Positions 48,701 to 60,002 of a stretch of 64,000 nt of DNA are shown here, in pieces. A model generated the notes under the pieces. That model was not told where the DNA came from. It saw only the letters and a program-made list of their open reading frames with translations, and did not search any database. Position 1 is the stretch's first letter. Each line of letters opens with the position of its first letter. The position numbers were made by a program, and so were the translations under genes. Source of the stretch: Rugalucina vietnamica (lineage: Eukaryota; Mollusca; Bivalvia; Lucinida; Lucinidae); contig OZ024871.1 of the NCBI GenBank assembly GCA_964017185.1, positions 61,245,226-61,309,225 of the forward strand, read 5' to 3'.

Positions 48701-48909
48701 CTGTAAATCCGGAAATTTTCGCGAGAACTTTATTTTCGCTAATATTCGCGAAGTCGTTGCTTCGCGAAAATAAAGTTCTCGCTAATTAAGAATTACTATA
48801 AGCTTTATAGACTGCACGAGTACTCGCTCGCGAATTCAAGAACTCGCTAATAATTCAGAAATCGAAAATTCGCGAAATAAAAGTCTCGCGAAAATTTCCG
48901 AATTTACAG
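48701..48909. mobile_element. 209-bp TA-flanked MITE
   Basis: Inverted ends CTGTAAATCCGGAAATTTTC and GAAAATTTCCGAATTTACAG are flanked by TA (48699-48700, 48910-48911). It contains internal hairpins rich in TTCGCGA. It interrupts one ~187-bp unit whose neighbours show the empty site TTTGATTATAAAG. The TA target fits Tc1/mariner-type mobilisation. Confidence 0.9.
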
Positions 48910-50520
48910 TATAAAGACCTTTTCCTTGTCTTTCAGTTCTATACCCTCAGATACATAGGTGGGGGTGAAGCTGTCCTGGGCGGTTTATCTTGCCCCCCGC
49001 CTAGGTATTGGAGGATGAAATTATCTAGGCTTATCACAACTGTTTAAAATTAATACTTTAAGATGCTTTATCAGTTAGAAATACAATTCATTTGATTATA
49101 AAGAATTTTCCTCGTCTTTCAATTTAATACCCTCAGATACATAAGTGGGGGTGAAGCTGTCCAGGGCGGTTTATCTTGGCCCCCACCTAGGTATTGGAGG
49201 ATGAAATTTTCTAGGCTTATCACAACTGTTTAAAATTAATACTTTAAGATTCTATTTAATCTTCACCCCCCACTTATGTATCTGAGGGTATAGAATTGAA
49301 AGATGAGGAAAAGGACTTTATAATCAAATGAATTGCATTTCTAACTGATAAAGTTGTGATAAGCCAAAAAAATTTCACCCTCCAATACCTAGGCGGGGGG
49401 GGGGGGGGGGCAAGATAAACCGCCCTGGACAGCTTCACCCCCACCCTTGAAAATGAGCATAGGAACTGAATGAGGAAAAAATGGATTTTAATTCAAACTA
49501 TTTGCATTTCTAACTGATAAAGCATCTTAAAGATTTAATTTTAAACAGTTGTAACAAGTCTAGAAAATTTCATCCTTGAATACCTAGGCAGGGGGCGAGA
49601 TAAACCGCCCTGGACAGCTTCACCCCCACTTACGTATCTGAGGGTATAGAATTGAAAGATGAGGAAAAGGACTTTATAATCAAATGAATTGCATTTCTAA
49701 CTGATAAAGCATCTTAAAGTTTTAATTTCAAACAGTTGTGATAAGCCAAAAAAAAAAATCATCCTCCAATACCTAGACGGGGGGCAAGATAAACCGCCCT
49801 GGACAGCTTCACCCCCACCCTTGAAAATGAGCATAGGAACAGAATGAGGAAAAAAAGGATTTTAATTCAAACTTATTGCATTTCTAACTGATAAAGCATC
49901 TTAAAGATTTAATTTTAAACAGTTGTAACAAGCCTAGAAAATTTCATCCTCCAATACCTAGGCGGGGGGCGAGATAAACCGCCCTGGACAGCTTCACCCC
50001 CACTTGTGTATCTGAGGGTATAGAATTGAAAGATGAGGAAAAGGACTTTATAATCAAATGAATTGCATTTTTAATTTCAAACAGTTGTGATAAGCCAATT
50101 TCATCCTCCAATACCTAGGCAGGGGGCAAGAAGAACCAACCCTGGACAGCTTCATCCCTACCTATGTATCTGAGGGTATAGAATTGAAAAACGAGGAAAA
50201 TGTCTTTAAAATCAAATTAATTGCATTTCTAACTGATAAAGCATCTTAAAGTATTAATTTTAAACAGTTGTGATAAGCCTAGAAAAATTCATCTTCCAAT
50301 ACCTAGGCGGGGGCAAGATAAACCACCCTGGACAGCTTCACCCCCACCCTTGAAAATGAGCATAGGAACTGAATGAAAGGGATTTTAATTCAAACAAATT
50401 GCATTTCTAACTGATAAAGCTTCATATTGAATTAATTTTTATACAGTATAATAAGCCTAGAAAAATTTATCTTCCTATACCTGGGCGGGGGACGAGATAA
50501 ACCGCCCTGGACAGCTTGAC

Positions 50521-50543
50521 CACCCCCCCCCCCCCCCCCCCCC
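50521..50543. repeat. Poly-C tract
   Basis: A C-run of more than 20 bases at the Pro-rich end of a foldback unit, next to the LINE 3' end. Equivalent G/C runs lie near 47726-47737, 49397-49410 and 55300-55321. Confidence 0.9.
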
Positions 50544-50901
50544 GCCTATGAATAGAATAGACTAGAATATTTATTAGGTATACCAACTCACAGAGTAAGT
50601 GTTCACCGCAACAACAGCATACATAATGAACAACATTTCAAATGACACACATTCAAAAGCAAAGTAATTTAAGGATATATTGCGTGCTCATTAGACATTT
50701 TAATTCTGTAATGAGGGCTCAGAAAGCTGAGCAGATCACCCTTAAGTGACATCAAATTTTGCATGTTAAATTAGGCTATCTATATATAGCTATATATAGC
50801 TCCAAAAAATTTTTTGTTATGCAGTTAACTCCGCAATTATCACGCACAGAATCATTACAGTTCAGTCAAATGTCAGCACAATCTATAAAGGTCCAGCAGA
50901 A

Positions 50902-52835
50902 CTACCTGATTTTCATGGCCTCACATATGTAAGTGCATACAGCCTTTGTTTCAATTAAACTGGTTGGATTTACCAACCTTGAAAATATATTAAAAGGTTC
51001 ATATGTATTTGGTCGTAGATCAATGTTACATGCAAATTTGCCAAATAGTGATGCCCTCAGATCTTTGAATTTGGTGCAGAACAACATGAAATGCAATTCG
51101 TCTTCGATTTCATTGCATTCTGTGCATAATCTTTGCTCTCTAGGCAGTTTCGGTCTGAAATATCGACCCCTTTCAATCAATAAATCATGTGCACTGATTC
51201 TCAGTTTTGCCAGCTCCTTAGTGACTGACTTAGGAATGGCGTAAGTTAGGTAAGTTTGATGAGAATATTCATCATATAATTTTGAATATGTATGTAGTTT
51301 ATTGTCAACAGTAAAAGAAGTAAGCTGTGTTTTTACTTCTTTTGTGTAGCTATCCAATATAGATTGTGGTATATTGGCTTCATCTAAATCCTGAATGTTT
51401 AGTTCTGACATTACTTTGTGATAATATGAATAACTTGATCTATGACCTCCTGCCTGAAGACTTTTATCAACTTCAAAAACTTCTTTCAATAGACGAGTAG
51501 TTGGAAGCTCATTTACTCTTTTGATATATTTCAAAGAAATCATGTTGATAAAGTTCAAAATTTTCTCTCTACCAAATCTTGCTGCAAAATTGGAAGATTT
51601 TTTGTGTACTCCAAGTAAGTATTTGCAAAGCCTATTATGAATTTTTTCAAATGGTAAATTATCAGAAGTTTTGTCTTTAATGGAATAATCTGTTTTCCAA
51701 ATTTCAGATCCATAAGTTAAAATTGGCCTTATAAGTGTATCAAAGAGTTTTAATTTCATTTGATTGTTTAAACCTTCAAAATCAAGGATTCTTGATTTTA
51801 AAGAAAATATGGCTTTCAAACTTTTCTGATACATATGCTCAGCAGCATGTTTAAAGTTACCATTATAGTGGAGAATAATTCCAAGGTATTTGTATTTGTG
51901 TACAATTTCTATTTCGCTGCCGTTAAATGTAAACTTGTGCAAACTTGCATCCGCTTTGTCATAACTGAAAATCATCACTTTCGTCTTATCAATGTTGAGT
52001 TTCAGCTTCCATCTATCACAATATTGCTGTAAAGAATCAAGACAGGATTGTAGGCCTTCTTTGGAGTCAGACAGAAGTAATAAATCATCTGCATAAATAA
52101 GGCAATTTAGTTGAGTTGATTCAAGTACAACAGGATCACTAGTATTTTGATCAAAAATTTTGTCAAAATCATTTATATAAATATTGAACAGCATAGGACT
52201 AAGTCCATACCCTTGTCGAACACCTTTTTGATAATCACCAAGTTTCGACCTCACATTGTTTTTCTTGACTGCAAATTTTGAGTTTGCATACATGTGTTTC
52301 ACCACATTGTAAAAGTTACCACCAATTCCTAAATGTAAAAGCTTTTGATATAAACCTGATCTCCAAACTGTATCAAATGCTTTGGAAAAGTCAACAAAAC
52401 GTGCATATACTTTTTTCTTATTTTTATGTATATATTTATTTAAAATAGTTTTAATAGCATATATGTGATCAGTTGTCCTATATCCCGGTCTAAATCCTGC
52501 TTGAAACTTGTTTTCCAGATTATTTTCTTCCATGTTCTTCCTACAAACATTTAATCTATTTTGTAGAAGTGAGGTAAAAAGTTTACCCAAACAGCTTGTT
52601 AAACTTAAACACCTGTAATTATTACAATCATATATATCGTTGTTCTTAGGTAAAAATGAAATGAAATTAAGGAAATATTCCAAGCATCTGGGAAAGTTCC
52701 AGATGATAAAATCTTGTTAAAAATTTTAACAAGGGGTAGCAGAAGTATGTTACTACCAGATTTAATAAATTCATTTAGAACCTGATCAAGTCCAGGTTGT
52801 TTATTATTTTTAAGCCTACTTATTCCTTGTTTCAC
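50902..52835 (-). pseudogene. LINE reverse transcriptase, frameshifted
   Basis: The 593-codon frame (52683-50902) has palm motifs VDFSKAFD (residues 97-104), GVRQGYGLSP and YADD (197-200), a thumb region with YLGIILHYNG, and a C-terminal C-x2-C..H-x4-C motif (LCTECNEIEDELHFMLFC). The segment with NNKQPGLDQVLNEF and FPDAWNISLI lies in another frame (52835-52605). So a frameshift sits near 52665-52690, just before NNDIYDCNNYR. The style fits I/Jockey-type non-LTR elements rather than the L1-like element at 36539-39968. I do not assign a clade. More degraded linker sequence continues to about 53480. Confidence 0.9.
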
Positions 52836-53504
52836 CTCTTTACAATTAAAAGCATAGTCTAATGGACCTTTTGTTATTTGTTCAAGAGTCTCCAGATTTA
52901 AATTTGGATTATCTTCTGAATATAAATCTGACAGGTAATTAAACCATTCTGATAATTTAATTGGGTTTGATGTATCTCTGCCTTTATCACTAAGATTGTC
53001 TATTGTTCGCCAAAAGAGTTTAGGGTCAGTTTCATGTAATGTATTTAATTGGTTTCCAACCTCTTTAAAGAACTTATTTTTATATAATTTTATTGTTTTG
53101 TTATATTCCTTTTTAAGCGATGAAAAGCCATATTGAGATCACTATTATTGGAGTCCAACTGCAACCTTTTACCTAATTTTCTTAATTCTTTTCTCATCAT
53201 CAAACAGTTTCCATTAAACCATTTCTTTCTAAATCTTTTTGTCTTCTTTCCAAATTTGATTGGTCTTTACTGACAAGATTTACTTGCAGCATTTTGTATG
53301 ATTTTAGTCAATTGGTGTGATAAAGAATTAATATCTAACTCATTGTCATTATCAATATTCTGTAAAAAGTTTGTAGTAAACATGCAGATTCCTCATCTAC
53401 AAGAGATGCAACATACTTCTGGTGAGAATCAGAATCAGTGACATATCTCTCTGGTAAAACATGATGCTCTATATCAAGTCCATCTGTATCACAATTACAG
53501 TGAA

Positions 53505-54092
53505 CTTTCTGTTGCTTGGCCCACCGGGGTCCAACTGGTGTTTTTCTTTTGCTCCGGAGTTAGTAGGTTATTCGGCGCCCAGGGATCTCCATCGTCGGGC
53601 AGCTTACTCAGTCTGTGAGTCCTGGTTTTTGATTCATCAGGATGTTTATCATGATTTATTTGTTTGTTCTTGATGATTCATTGACTAGTTAGAGATTCAC
53701 TACGAGGACCGAATAACTAACTAAATGTAATGGACCACTGCAGAAGCTGAGGGTGAGGTTATGGCCATGTAAAACCGGTTTAAGCCCGCCAGTAACTGTG
53801 TTACTGATCGTTCCAAGTCGATACTTCTGTGGTGGTTCTTTTTGTTTTATGTCTTGGTGTGTAAAAAAATTTTTGTGCTGTTGGTGCCTTGTGTGTGTTT
53901 TCATGTTTTTAGTTAAGTTAAGGTGGTTGGGTGGCCGCCTGTTGGGGGAATGGCTGCTCATTCGGCTTACGATATGTTTCATGATTTGGGTGCCTGGTTG
54001 TTGGTTTGGTTTTTTCCCACCTCGGTTTTTGGAGTGGGAATCTTTTTCTGATTGCGCCTTTTCCTGATCTTTGCCTACTTGTTCCTTTTCAT
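53505..54092 (+). mobile_element. Retroposon-like insertion between endonuclease and RT
   Basis: The plus strand ends GCCTACTTGTTCCTTTTC. Its reverse complement starts like 12287-12447 and 55442-55556, which are shorter copies sharing this same end. It separates the endonuclease and RT of the host LINE. The other end (near 53505, CCACCGGGGTCC) is approximate. Open frames inside look accidental. Confidence 0.65.
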
Positions 54093-54917
54093 TTTCATTC
54101 CACACCAAACAACACAATGATCAGATAATTCTGTTGGAGGCATAACATTAATAAACAAAAAATAGTTAAACAGCTCCTCTGCAGCTATGATAAAATCTAT
54201 TAAGCTGCTTCCACGTGGATCATAGTATGTTTTATATCCTAAAGAGTCACACATGATTCTTCCATTCACTATTCTCAACTTTGATTCAATGCAAAGATCT
54301 AGTAAATTCTGACCTTGCACATTCGTATGTTTATCAACATTAGAACGCATTGGAAGAACTTTGTCCTCCAAATAACTTGGTGGAAGTATATCATCTTCTA
54401 CTCTGCTGACCATATCTAGGTCAATGAAGTAATTAGATGTGCCTATTCTGGCATTAAACTCTCCCATAAGGATAATCTTACCTTGAGTTGAAAAAACATT
54501 TATACTGTCTTGAAGATGTTCAAATAATTCACCATTTTCCAGACTAGTTGCTTGTACTCTTGGTGGCAAATATAATGTACATACATAAATGTCATGTTCA
54601 ATATTAAATGCCTTTTTGTTTAGCTTTAACCAAATAAAGTTTGTGTTTGTTTTAACAAGTTGAACAGCATACTGAGTAATAAGGTGCTCTTTTACATATA
54701 TTATGATTCCACCTGATCTTCTACCTTTTTTGTGATTTCTTTTGGTGCCATGGGAAGCTATTGCTCTATACCCTGGAAGAATTACGTTTGACTCTTTGTT
54801 AGTCCACGTTTCTGTGATACCAAAAATATGAAATTTCTCATAAAAAAATTCATTTTTCAGTTTCTCAATCTTGATACCATGAATATTCCAACAAGCAAGA
54901 TTAAACATTTCTATCAT
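54075..54917 (-). pseudogene. LINE APE-type endonuclease domain, truncated
   Basis: 280 codons from ATG at 54917. Motifs in order: CWNIHG (residues 9-14), GITETW (33-38), GGIIIYVK, MGEFNARIG (151-159), SSLIDFIIA and ELSDHC (263-268). These are the nuclease motifs of LINE endonucleases that cut the target strand. The usual GDFN reads GEFN here, a change at a metal-site aspartate. The frame ends (KMKRNK) exactly where the insertion 53505-54092 begins, so endonuclease and RT are separated. Confidence 0.9.
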
Positions 54918-55441
54918 GCAGATGCGTTATGGAACAGAAACACATGCCAAATTTGTATTTTCAAATAGCTAATCATTCATTAATAATTCATTATTGTAAA
55001 ATTGTACAAATCTAAATGTATTTATTATTTGAAATTGCTTTCAACAAGACATATCCTAAGTTGAAAGGAATGGGTTAAATAAATAAAATGCTCCCAATTT
55101 GAGTTCCCCTAACAGGTGCAAAAAGTCATTGAAAAGAACTGAAATATGTGCTTAAAGCTCAAAACTGAAGGTATAGAACTGAAAGACGAGGAAAAGGTCT
55201 TTATAATCAAATGAATTGCATTTCTAACTGATAAAGCTTCTTAAGATTTAATTTTAAGCAGTTTTAAAAAGCTTAGAAAATTTTATCCTCCAATACCTAG
55301 GGGGGGGGGGGGGGGGGGGGGAGGATGGCAAGATAAACCGCCCTAGACAGCTTCACCCCCACCCATGAAAATGAACATCGGAACTGCATGAGGAAAACAA
55401 AGGGATTTTAATTCAAACTAATTGCATTTCTAACTGATAAA

Positions 55442-55556
55442 AAAGGTACAAGTAGGCAAAGATCAGGAAAAGGCACAATCTGAAAGAGATTCCTACTCCA
55501 AAAACCAAGGTTGGAAAAAACTAAAAGAACAACCAGCTACTCATACCATGAAAACC
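55442..55556 (-). mobile_element. 115-bp truncated copy of the GTACAAGTAGGC family
   Basis: It starts AAAGGTACAAGTAGGCAAAG and is flanked by GATAAA (55436-55441 and 55557-55562). The target is a foldback unit, where neighbouring units read AACTGATAAAGCTTC without interruption. Confidence 0.85.
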
Positions 55557-56155
55557 GATAAAGCTTCTGTAGATTACTTTTAAGCAGTTTTAACAAGCTT
55601 AGAAAATTTTATCCTCCAATACCTAGGCAGGGGGCAAGATAAACTGCCCTGGACAGCTTGACCCCCGCCTATGTAACTGAGGGTATAGAACTGAAAGACG
55701 AGGAAAAGGTCTTTATAATCAAATGAATTGCATTTCTAACTGGGTAGAGCTTTTAAGGTATTACTTTTTGAGGTATTACGTTTTGAAATGGTGTAACAAG
55801 CTTGGAAAAATTTATCCTCCAATACCTAGGTGGGGGGGGGGGGTAAGATAAACCGCCCTGGACAGCTTCACCCCCACCCACCCCACCTATGTAAATGTAA
55901 AATTTCCACGAGAAAACTCCAGATTAGACAACATATTATGGTAAAAGGACATGATATTATTTCATTGGTGCATAAATATTAACATGTATTCTAAAAACAA
56001 ATTTTTTTCATAGTTGGTGGGGGGCAAGATAAACTGGCCTGGACAGCTTACCCCCCGGGGGTGAAGGTAATCAGGGTGGGGGGTAAGATTTCCTGGGAAA
56101 TTTTGCCCCCCGGGGGGCAAGCTGTCCAGGGGGGCAGGATAAACTGTTACACCGG

Positions 56156-58160
56156 TTTGTGTCAGACCTATTCAGAAATTACATTGTTGGCTTTCCCACA
56201 AAGTGGCTCATTTATAGTTTGCATCATAAACAGCTGAAAATCATTTTTTTTGACTGACTTTTACTTTGCGGGGGTATCTAAAAAGCATTGCTTATTGCCA
56301 ATTCTTGTTTTCTTATTATTATTGACATTTAGATCCTTGTTAAATAAATTTTAAAATGAAAAAAAAAAGGGTTTGAAATGTGGACAAAGGATGATTTTGA
56401 TGACAAAGAAAAAATGTGTTTAGATGAAAGCCATGAATTTTGGCTTCATCAGATAATGGACATGCAATATATGACCTTTAATAGTTTTAAAATAGTTTTT
56501 GGATGTTATAGAACATTTTCCTAGACATTTTTGAATATTAGGGTAATTTTTCACTCTTATTTCAAATTTTCAGCACTAGGCCTTCATCAGGAAAGTAACT
56601 TTAAAGTTCTGCAACTATTTTGAATATTTGGTAGCATACAACAAGTTGAAAATGCATGCCAATTGTGACTGGATACATCTTTATTTGAAATATGGCATAT
56701 ATCTGTAGTGTCCGCAACGCTTATGTTTGAGCGCAAATTGAAAAGACTAATAAAATGCTAAAATATGCCTTTCGGATTTTAAGAGAAACTAATTGCAAGA
56801 ATATTCAATGATATTGACTCCATATAGTCTACAAATAGAAGTACCAAGAAGTTTGGCATTAGAGTGCTTATTTTTTTCTAAGACATTCTGATTATTCATC
56901 TGCTTGAAAAAACATGATACTGAAGTAGAGGTGCAATATTTTGTTTTTTGGTGTTGACTGACATACAGTTGATCAAATTTCACCAGAACTAAAAATGCTG
57001 TTAAGGTCATATGGGTAAAAAGGGTTTATAACATTAAGTTACAATGTTTAACATGTAATGTCCGCAACACCTTTCCATCCATTACAAAATCAGCTATAAC
57101 AATTCAACAGCTCGACTTACAAGCAAAGACATTCAAGACATTAAGCACAGATAGTAAGCGTCTTGGCTGGTGTTGGCAACTTAAGTGTTTTACAAAGTTT
57201 AATTTTCATCCTTAAGTGCAACAAACCCATGCACAATATAGTAAAAATGGCGAATACAAAATAACTTGTATGTTGGTTGGTCCAGTTTTCGTGGTACTAA
57301 TAATTCAAAGGCAACACCAGGATGACAGAAACAAGTAAGATCTTAAATAAAGATGGAATGATACATAATAGTCCTTGGAATTTTATGTCCAGCTTACCTT
57401 TTCATGGAAATTCTGTTTATTCATTACATAGACGCCATTTTGAATGGCGTATTGACTTTTGACGTCATCAAAATTAAGGCTCCAGAATGTGTGGGTCATT
57501 CAAAAAGTGGTTGTCAATTTCAATGCTTTAAAAAATCCTTTTTCATCATTTTCTTACACCTTGTGAATTGAAATAGGTTACTATGAAAATAATTCACTGT
57601 CAGGTGTAATACAAGAAACATTTTAAAGACATCTACCCATTTTGAATAACGCATAAGTCCCATATATTATTCAGATTCAGATCAATGAAAAATATTGAAC
57701 AACCCTCATAAAAACAATCTTTGTCATTTTTCTTGCACAATATGGATGGCAGATGCTTGTAAACTTGACAATTTGAGAGAAAATACAGTTTCAGCTTAAG
57801 TACATGTATACCACGAAAACCGGAACCACTATGAAAACTGGGCTAAGTAGCATATAGGTTTTCAAGTACATGTAAGTTTTGCCATGAACATCAGAACCCT
57901 TCCATGTATGTAGTAATTATACATTTCTAGATGATGCCTATAAAATTTTATTGCAAAGTCATAAAGTTGTGCAACATGTCTTTCAACTAAAAATTGGCCA
58001 CATCCCCATGAAAGTTGTGCTAATTAAACGATCTGAAGGTGACAATGTAGCAAATAAATTAGACGAGTTTAAACAAGTTATTTTAGTTAAAGTTCCAATT
58101 TGAAAATGTTATAACTCTTTTGAATTAACAAAATAATAACTTGTTCAGTTATGTCCCTGA
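56156..58160. other. AT-rich sequence upstream of the zinc-finger exon
   Basis: No exon is recognised. GTAGTGTCCGCAAC-like words at 56703 and 57053 match those at 30051. The stretch may be intron or upstream region of the zinc-finger gene. Confidence 0.4.
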
Positions 58161-58163
58161 CTT

Positions 58164-58378
58164 AGTGAGTGTGGTGGCGTTGCGGTAGAGCATTTGACTG
58201 CGAATCGAGAGGTCCTGGTTTCGATCCCCACAGGCGGCACCATATTGTGTCATTGAGTAACAGAGTAACTCGATATCCCTACTGTACTGGTTAAACTCAG
58301 AAAGCGTTGGCTCTGACCCGACATGACTGAAAAATTGTCTGAGACGTTAAGCCTTAATACAAACAAACAAAAATAGAA
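58164..58378 (+). mobile_element. tRNA-derived SINE abutting the zinc-finger exon
   Basis: GTGGCGTTGCGGTAGAGCAT (A-box region) and CTGGTTTCGATCCCC (B box) form a tRNA-like head. The body carries GCGTTGGCTCTGACCCGAC and the tail GACGTTAAGCC..ACAAACAAACAAA. It ends within about 20 bp of the splice acceptor of the next exon. Confidence 0.8.
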
Positions 58379-58396
58379 TTGCTTGTTTGGTTTCAG

Positions 58397-60002
58397 GTGA
58401 TTTTGCAATCCCAGCTCTTGGTAGTGGGGACCAATGGTGTAGTACATGGACACAGTGACGTATGTGTGACTAGTGAAACATTCAGATGTCTTGACTCTCA
58501 GGATTCAGAAACTCTCATTAAGGACTGGCTCCCTTATAACAAGAGAGACCTTGAACCAGTGAAATCTGATTTGGAATTAAACCAAAATGATATTGCAATT
58601 ACTTTTTCCATCAAAGGTGTTGAAAATGGAACCAAGAATGCAGAAGTTATGGTTACTGCAGGTAGTAGGGATGTTGATACAGTATGTGATAGCATGGATA
58701 CTGAACCATTACATACAGAAACATGTTCTGACCTTGTAGAATTAGGTAAACTTAGAAAGGAAAGAGATACACTTTCTGAGAAACTTGGTCAAAGAATTGA
58801 ACAGAATGAAGATGACACAAACCAAAGAGTATCAAGGAAAAGGAAAACCATCAAAGCAGATGAACCAAAGACAAGAAAAAGGCAAAACAATAGAGCAAAA
58901 GAAGCCATAGATAGACAAACATCTAAAGTAAAGCTGAAAAGGAGAAAATATGAAAAGAAGAGTGAAAGTGATCTTGAAGAACATGTTCAAGTAAAGACTG
59001 AACAAGTTGACAGTGACTATAGTAAAATATCTAACAACTCTGATACTGCAGTATTGCATGATTCTTTACAAATAAAAGTTGACAGCGGTTTGAGTCATGG
59101 TAAATCATATTCTAGTAATTCTGATACAGTTATCAATAGGAAGAGAATTCCAAGAAAAAGAAATGGAAGGTTAAAGACATCAAAACATTCAACCAAATCA
59201 GCAAAGGGGAGGAAATTTGTTATTGAGACTGTTGATCCAAAACTTGCCTATGCTAAAAGATCCCTTGAAAAACAAAATTTCAAAGATGCCAGAAGAAAAA
59301 GAGTGGATCTAAAAGATCATCGTGATAAATACAGAACAACTGTGGTAGAATCTTTGGCTCAAAAAGACAGAGGGAAATCTTTTAAGGATAAATCTTACCA
59401 GTCATATGAGTGTACAGTTTGTGGCAGATTTCAGTCAACCATTCCAGAAAAGATCAGATTCCACATAGAACAACATGTTAATGGTGAACTGGAGTGTAAA
59501 AAATGTGGCTATATCCTGAGTTATGCTAAGGAAATATCTAGACACAACAAGGAAGTTCACAAGTTAGATATTGTTAGTAAGAGAGTGTGTGAGTTGTGCG
59601 GGGAGACAGCAGGGAGTTTCAGAATGTGGAAAGCTCACATGTCAAAGATTCACAAAGTACCTTCATTCAAATGCAAGCACTGCACAGACAAGTTCTTCAA
59701 TGCAGCGGAGGTGGTCACACACACAAGATATGCTCATAAAGACATTATTCTAACCTGTGATAAGTGTGGTCAGGTCTTTGTTAGTCGCAGTAACTGGTCT
59801 TATCACTCTGTACGTTGTAGTGGTACTACATCTGCTGATAGCTTTGTCTGTGACCAGTGTGGCAAGGACCTGGGGAGCAGTATTATGCTGAGACGACATG
59901 TCCGACACAACCATGAGATGGAGAAGACACAGAAATGCTCATACTGTTCCTATGCAACACACACAATAGCCAGACTACAGAAACATGTTAATACCCATTT
60001 AG
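58397..60002 (+). CDS. Exon of a C2H2 zinc-finger protein
   Basis: An open frame of over 530 codons without an upstream in-frame ATG at its left end. TTTGGTTTCAG before 58397 is a good splice acceptor. At the right end CATTTAG/GTAAAT (60002/60003) is a good donor, splitting the usual linker glycine codon. So this is best read as a large internal exon. Residue numbers count from the open frame start at 58379. The first ~330 residues are acidic then basic, with likely nuclear signals RKRKTIKADEPKTRKRQ (about 153) and PRKRNGRLK (about 257). Residues ~343-540 hold seven zinc fingers, starting YECTVCGRF, LECKKCGY, RVCELCGE, FKCKHCTD, LTCDKCGQ, FVCDQCGK and QKCSYCSY. The fifth ends in Cys instead of His. 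The family is expected to be a nuclear DNA-binding regulator. I cannot name the orthologue. Confidence 0.85.

Larger units (their letters stand above)
50548..55165 (-). mobile_element. Second LINE, inserted in the foldback element
   Basis: The foldback unit reads CGCCTATG up to 50547 and resumes with AACTGAAGGTATAGAAC near 55160. An uninterrupted unit reads CGCCTATGTAACTGAGGGTA (55668-55687). Between them lies a minus-strand non-LTR element: 5' region, APE endonuclease, linker, reverse transcriptase, and a 3' end (AATATTCTAGTCTATTCTAT on the minus strand) of the short-repeat-tail type. Confidence 0.85.
47679..56155. mobile_element. Foldback element with inverted arrays of a ~187-bp unit
   Basis: The left end CCGGTGTCCCAGTTTATCTT and right end (reverse complement CCGGTGTAACAGTTTATCCT) are inverted. 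Left-arm units run plus-ward with AAGCTGTCCAGGGCGG at 48195, 48384, 48571, 48968 and 49154. Right-arm units run the other way, with the complementary word near 49431, 49616, 49805, 49990, 50148, 50334, 50513, 55349, 55656, 55864 and 56045. Orientation flips near 49255. Each unit holds TTTATCTTGCCCCCCGCCTA and TTTATCAGTTAGAAATGCAA. Two unit variants alternate in the right arm. A LINE occupies about 50548-55165 of the right arm. No transposase of its own is visible. Confidence 0.85.

Noticed and set aside
53753..54067. 104-codon Cys/Trp/Phe-rich frame
   Set aside because: It lies in a retroposon-like insertion. The antisense frame is equally open and the composition reflects T- and G-rich sequence.
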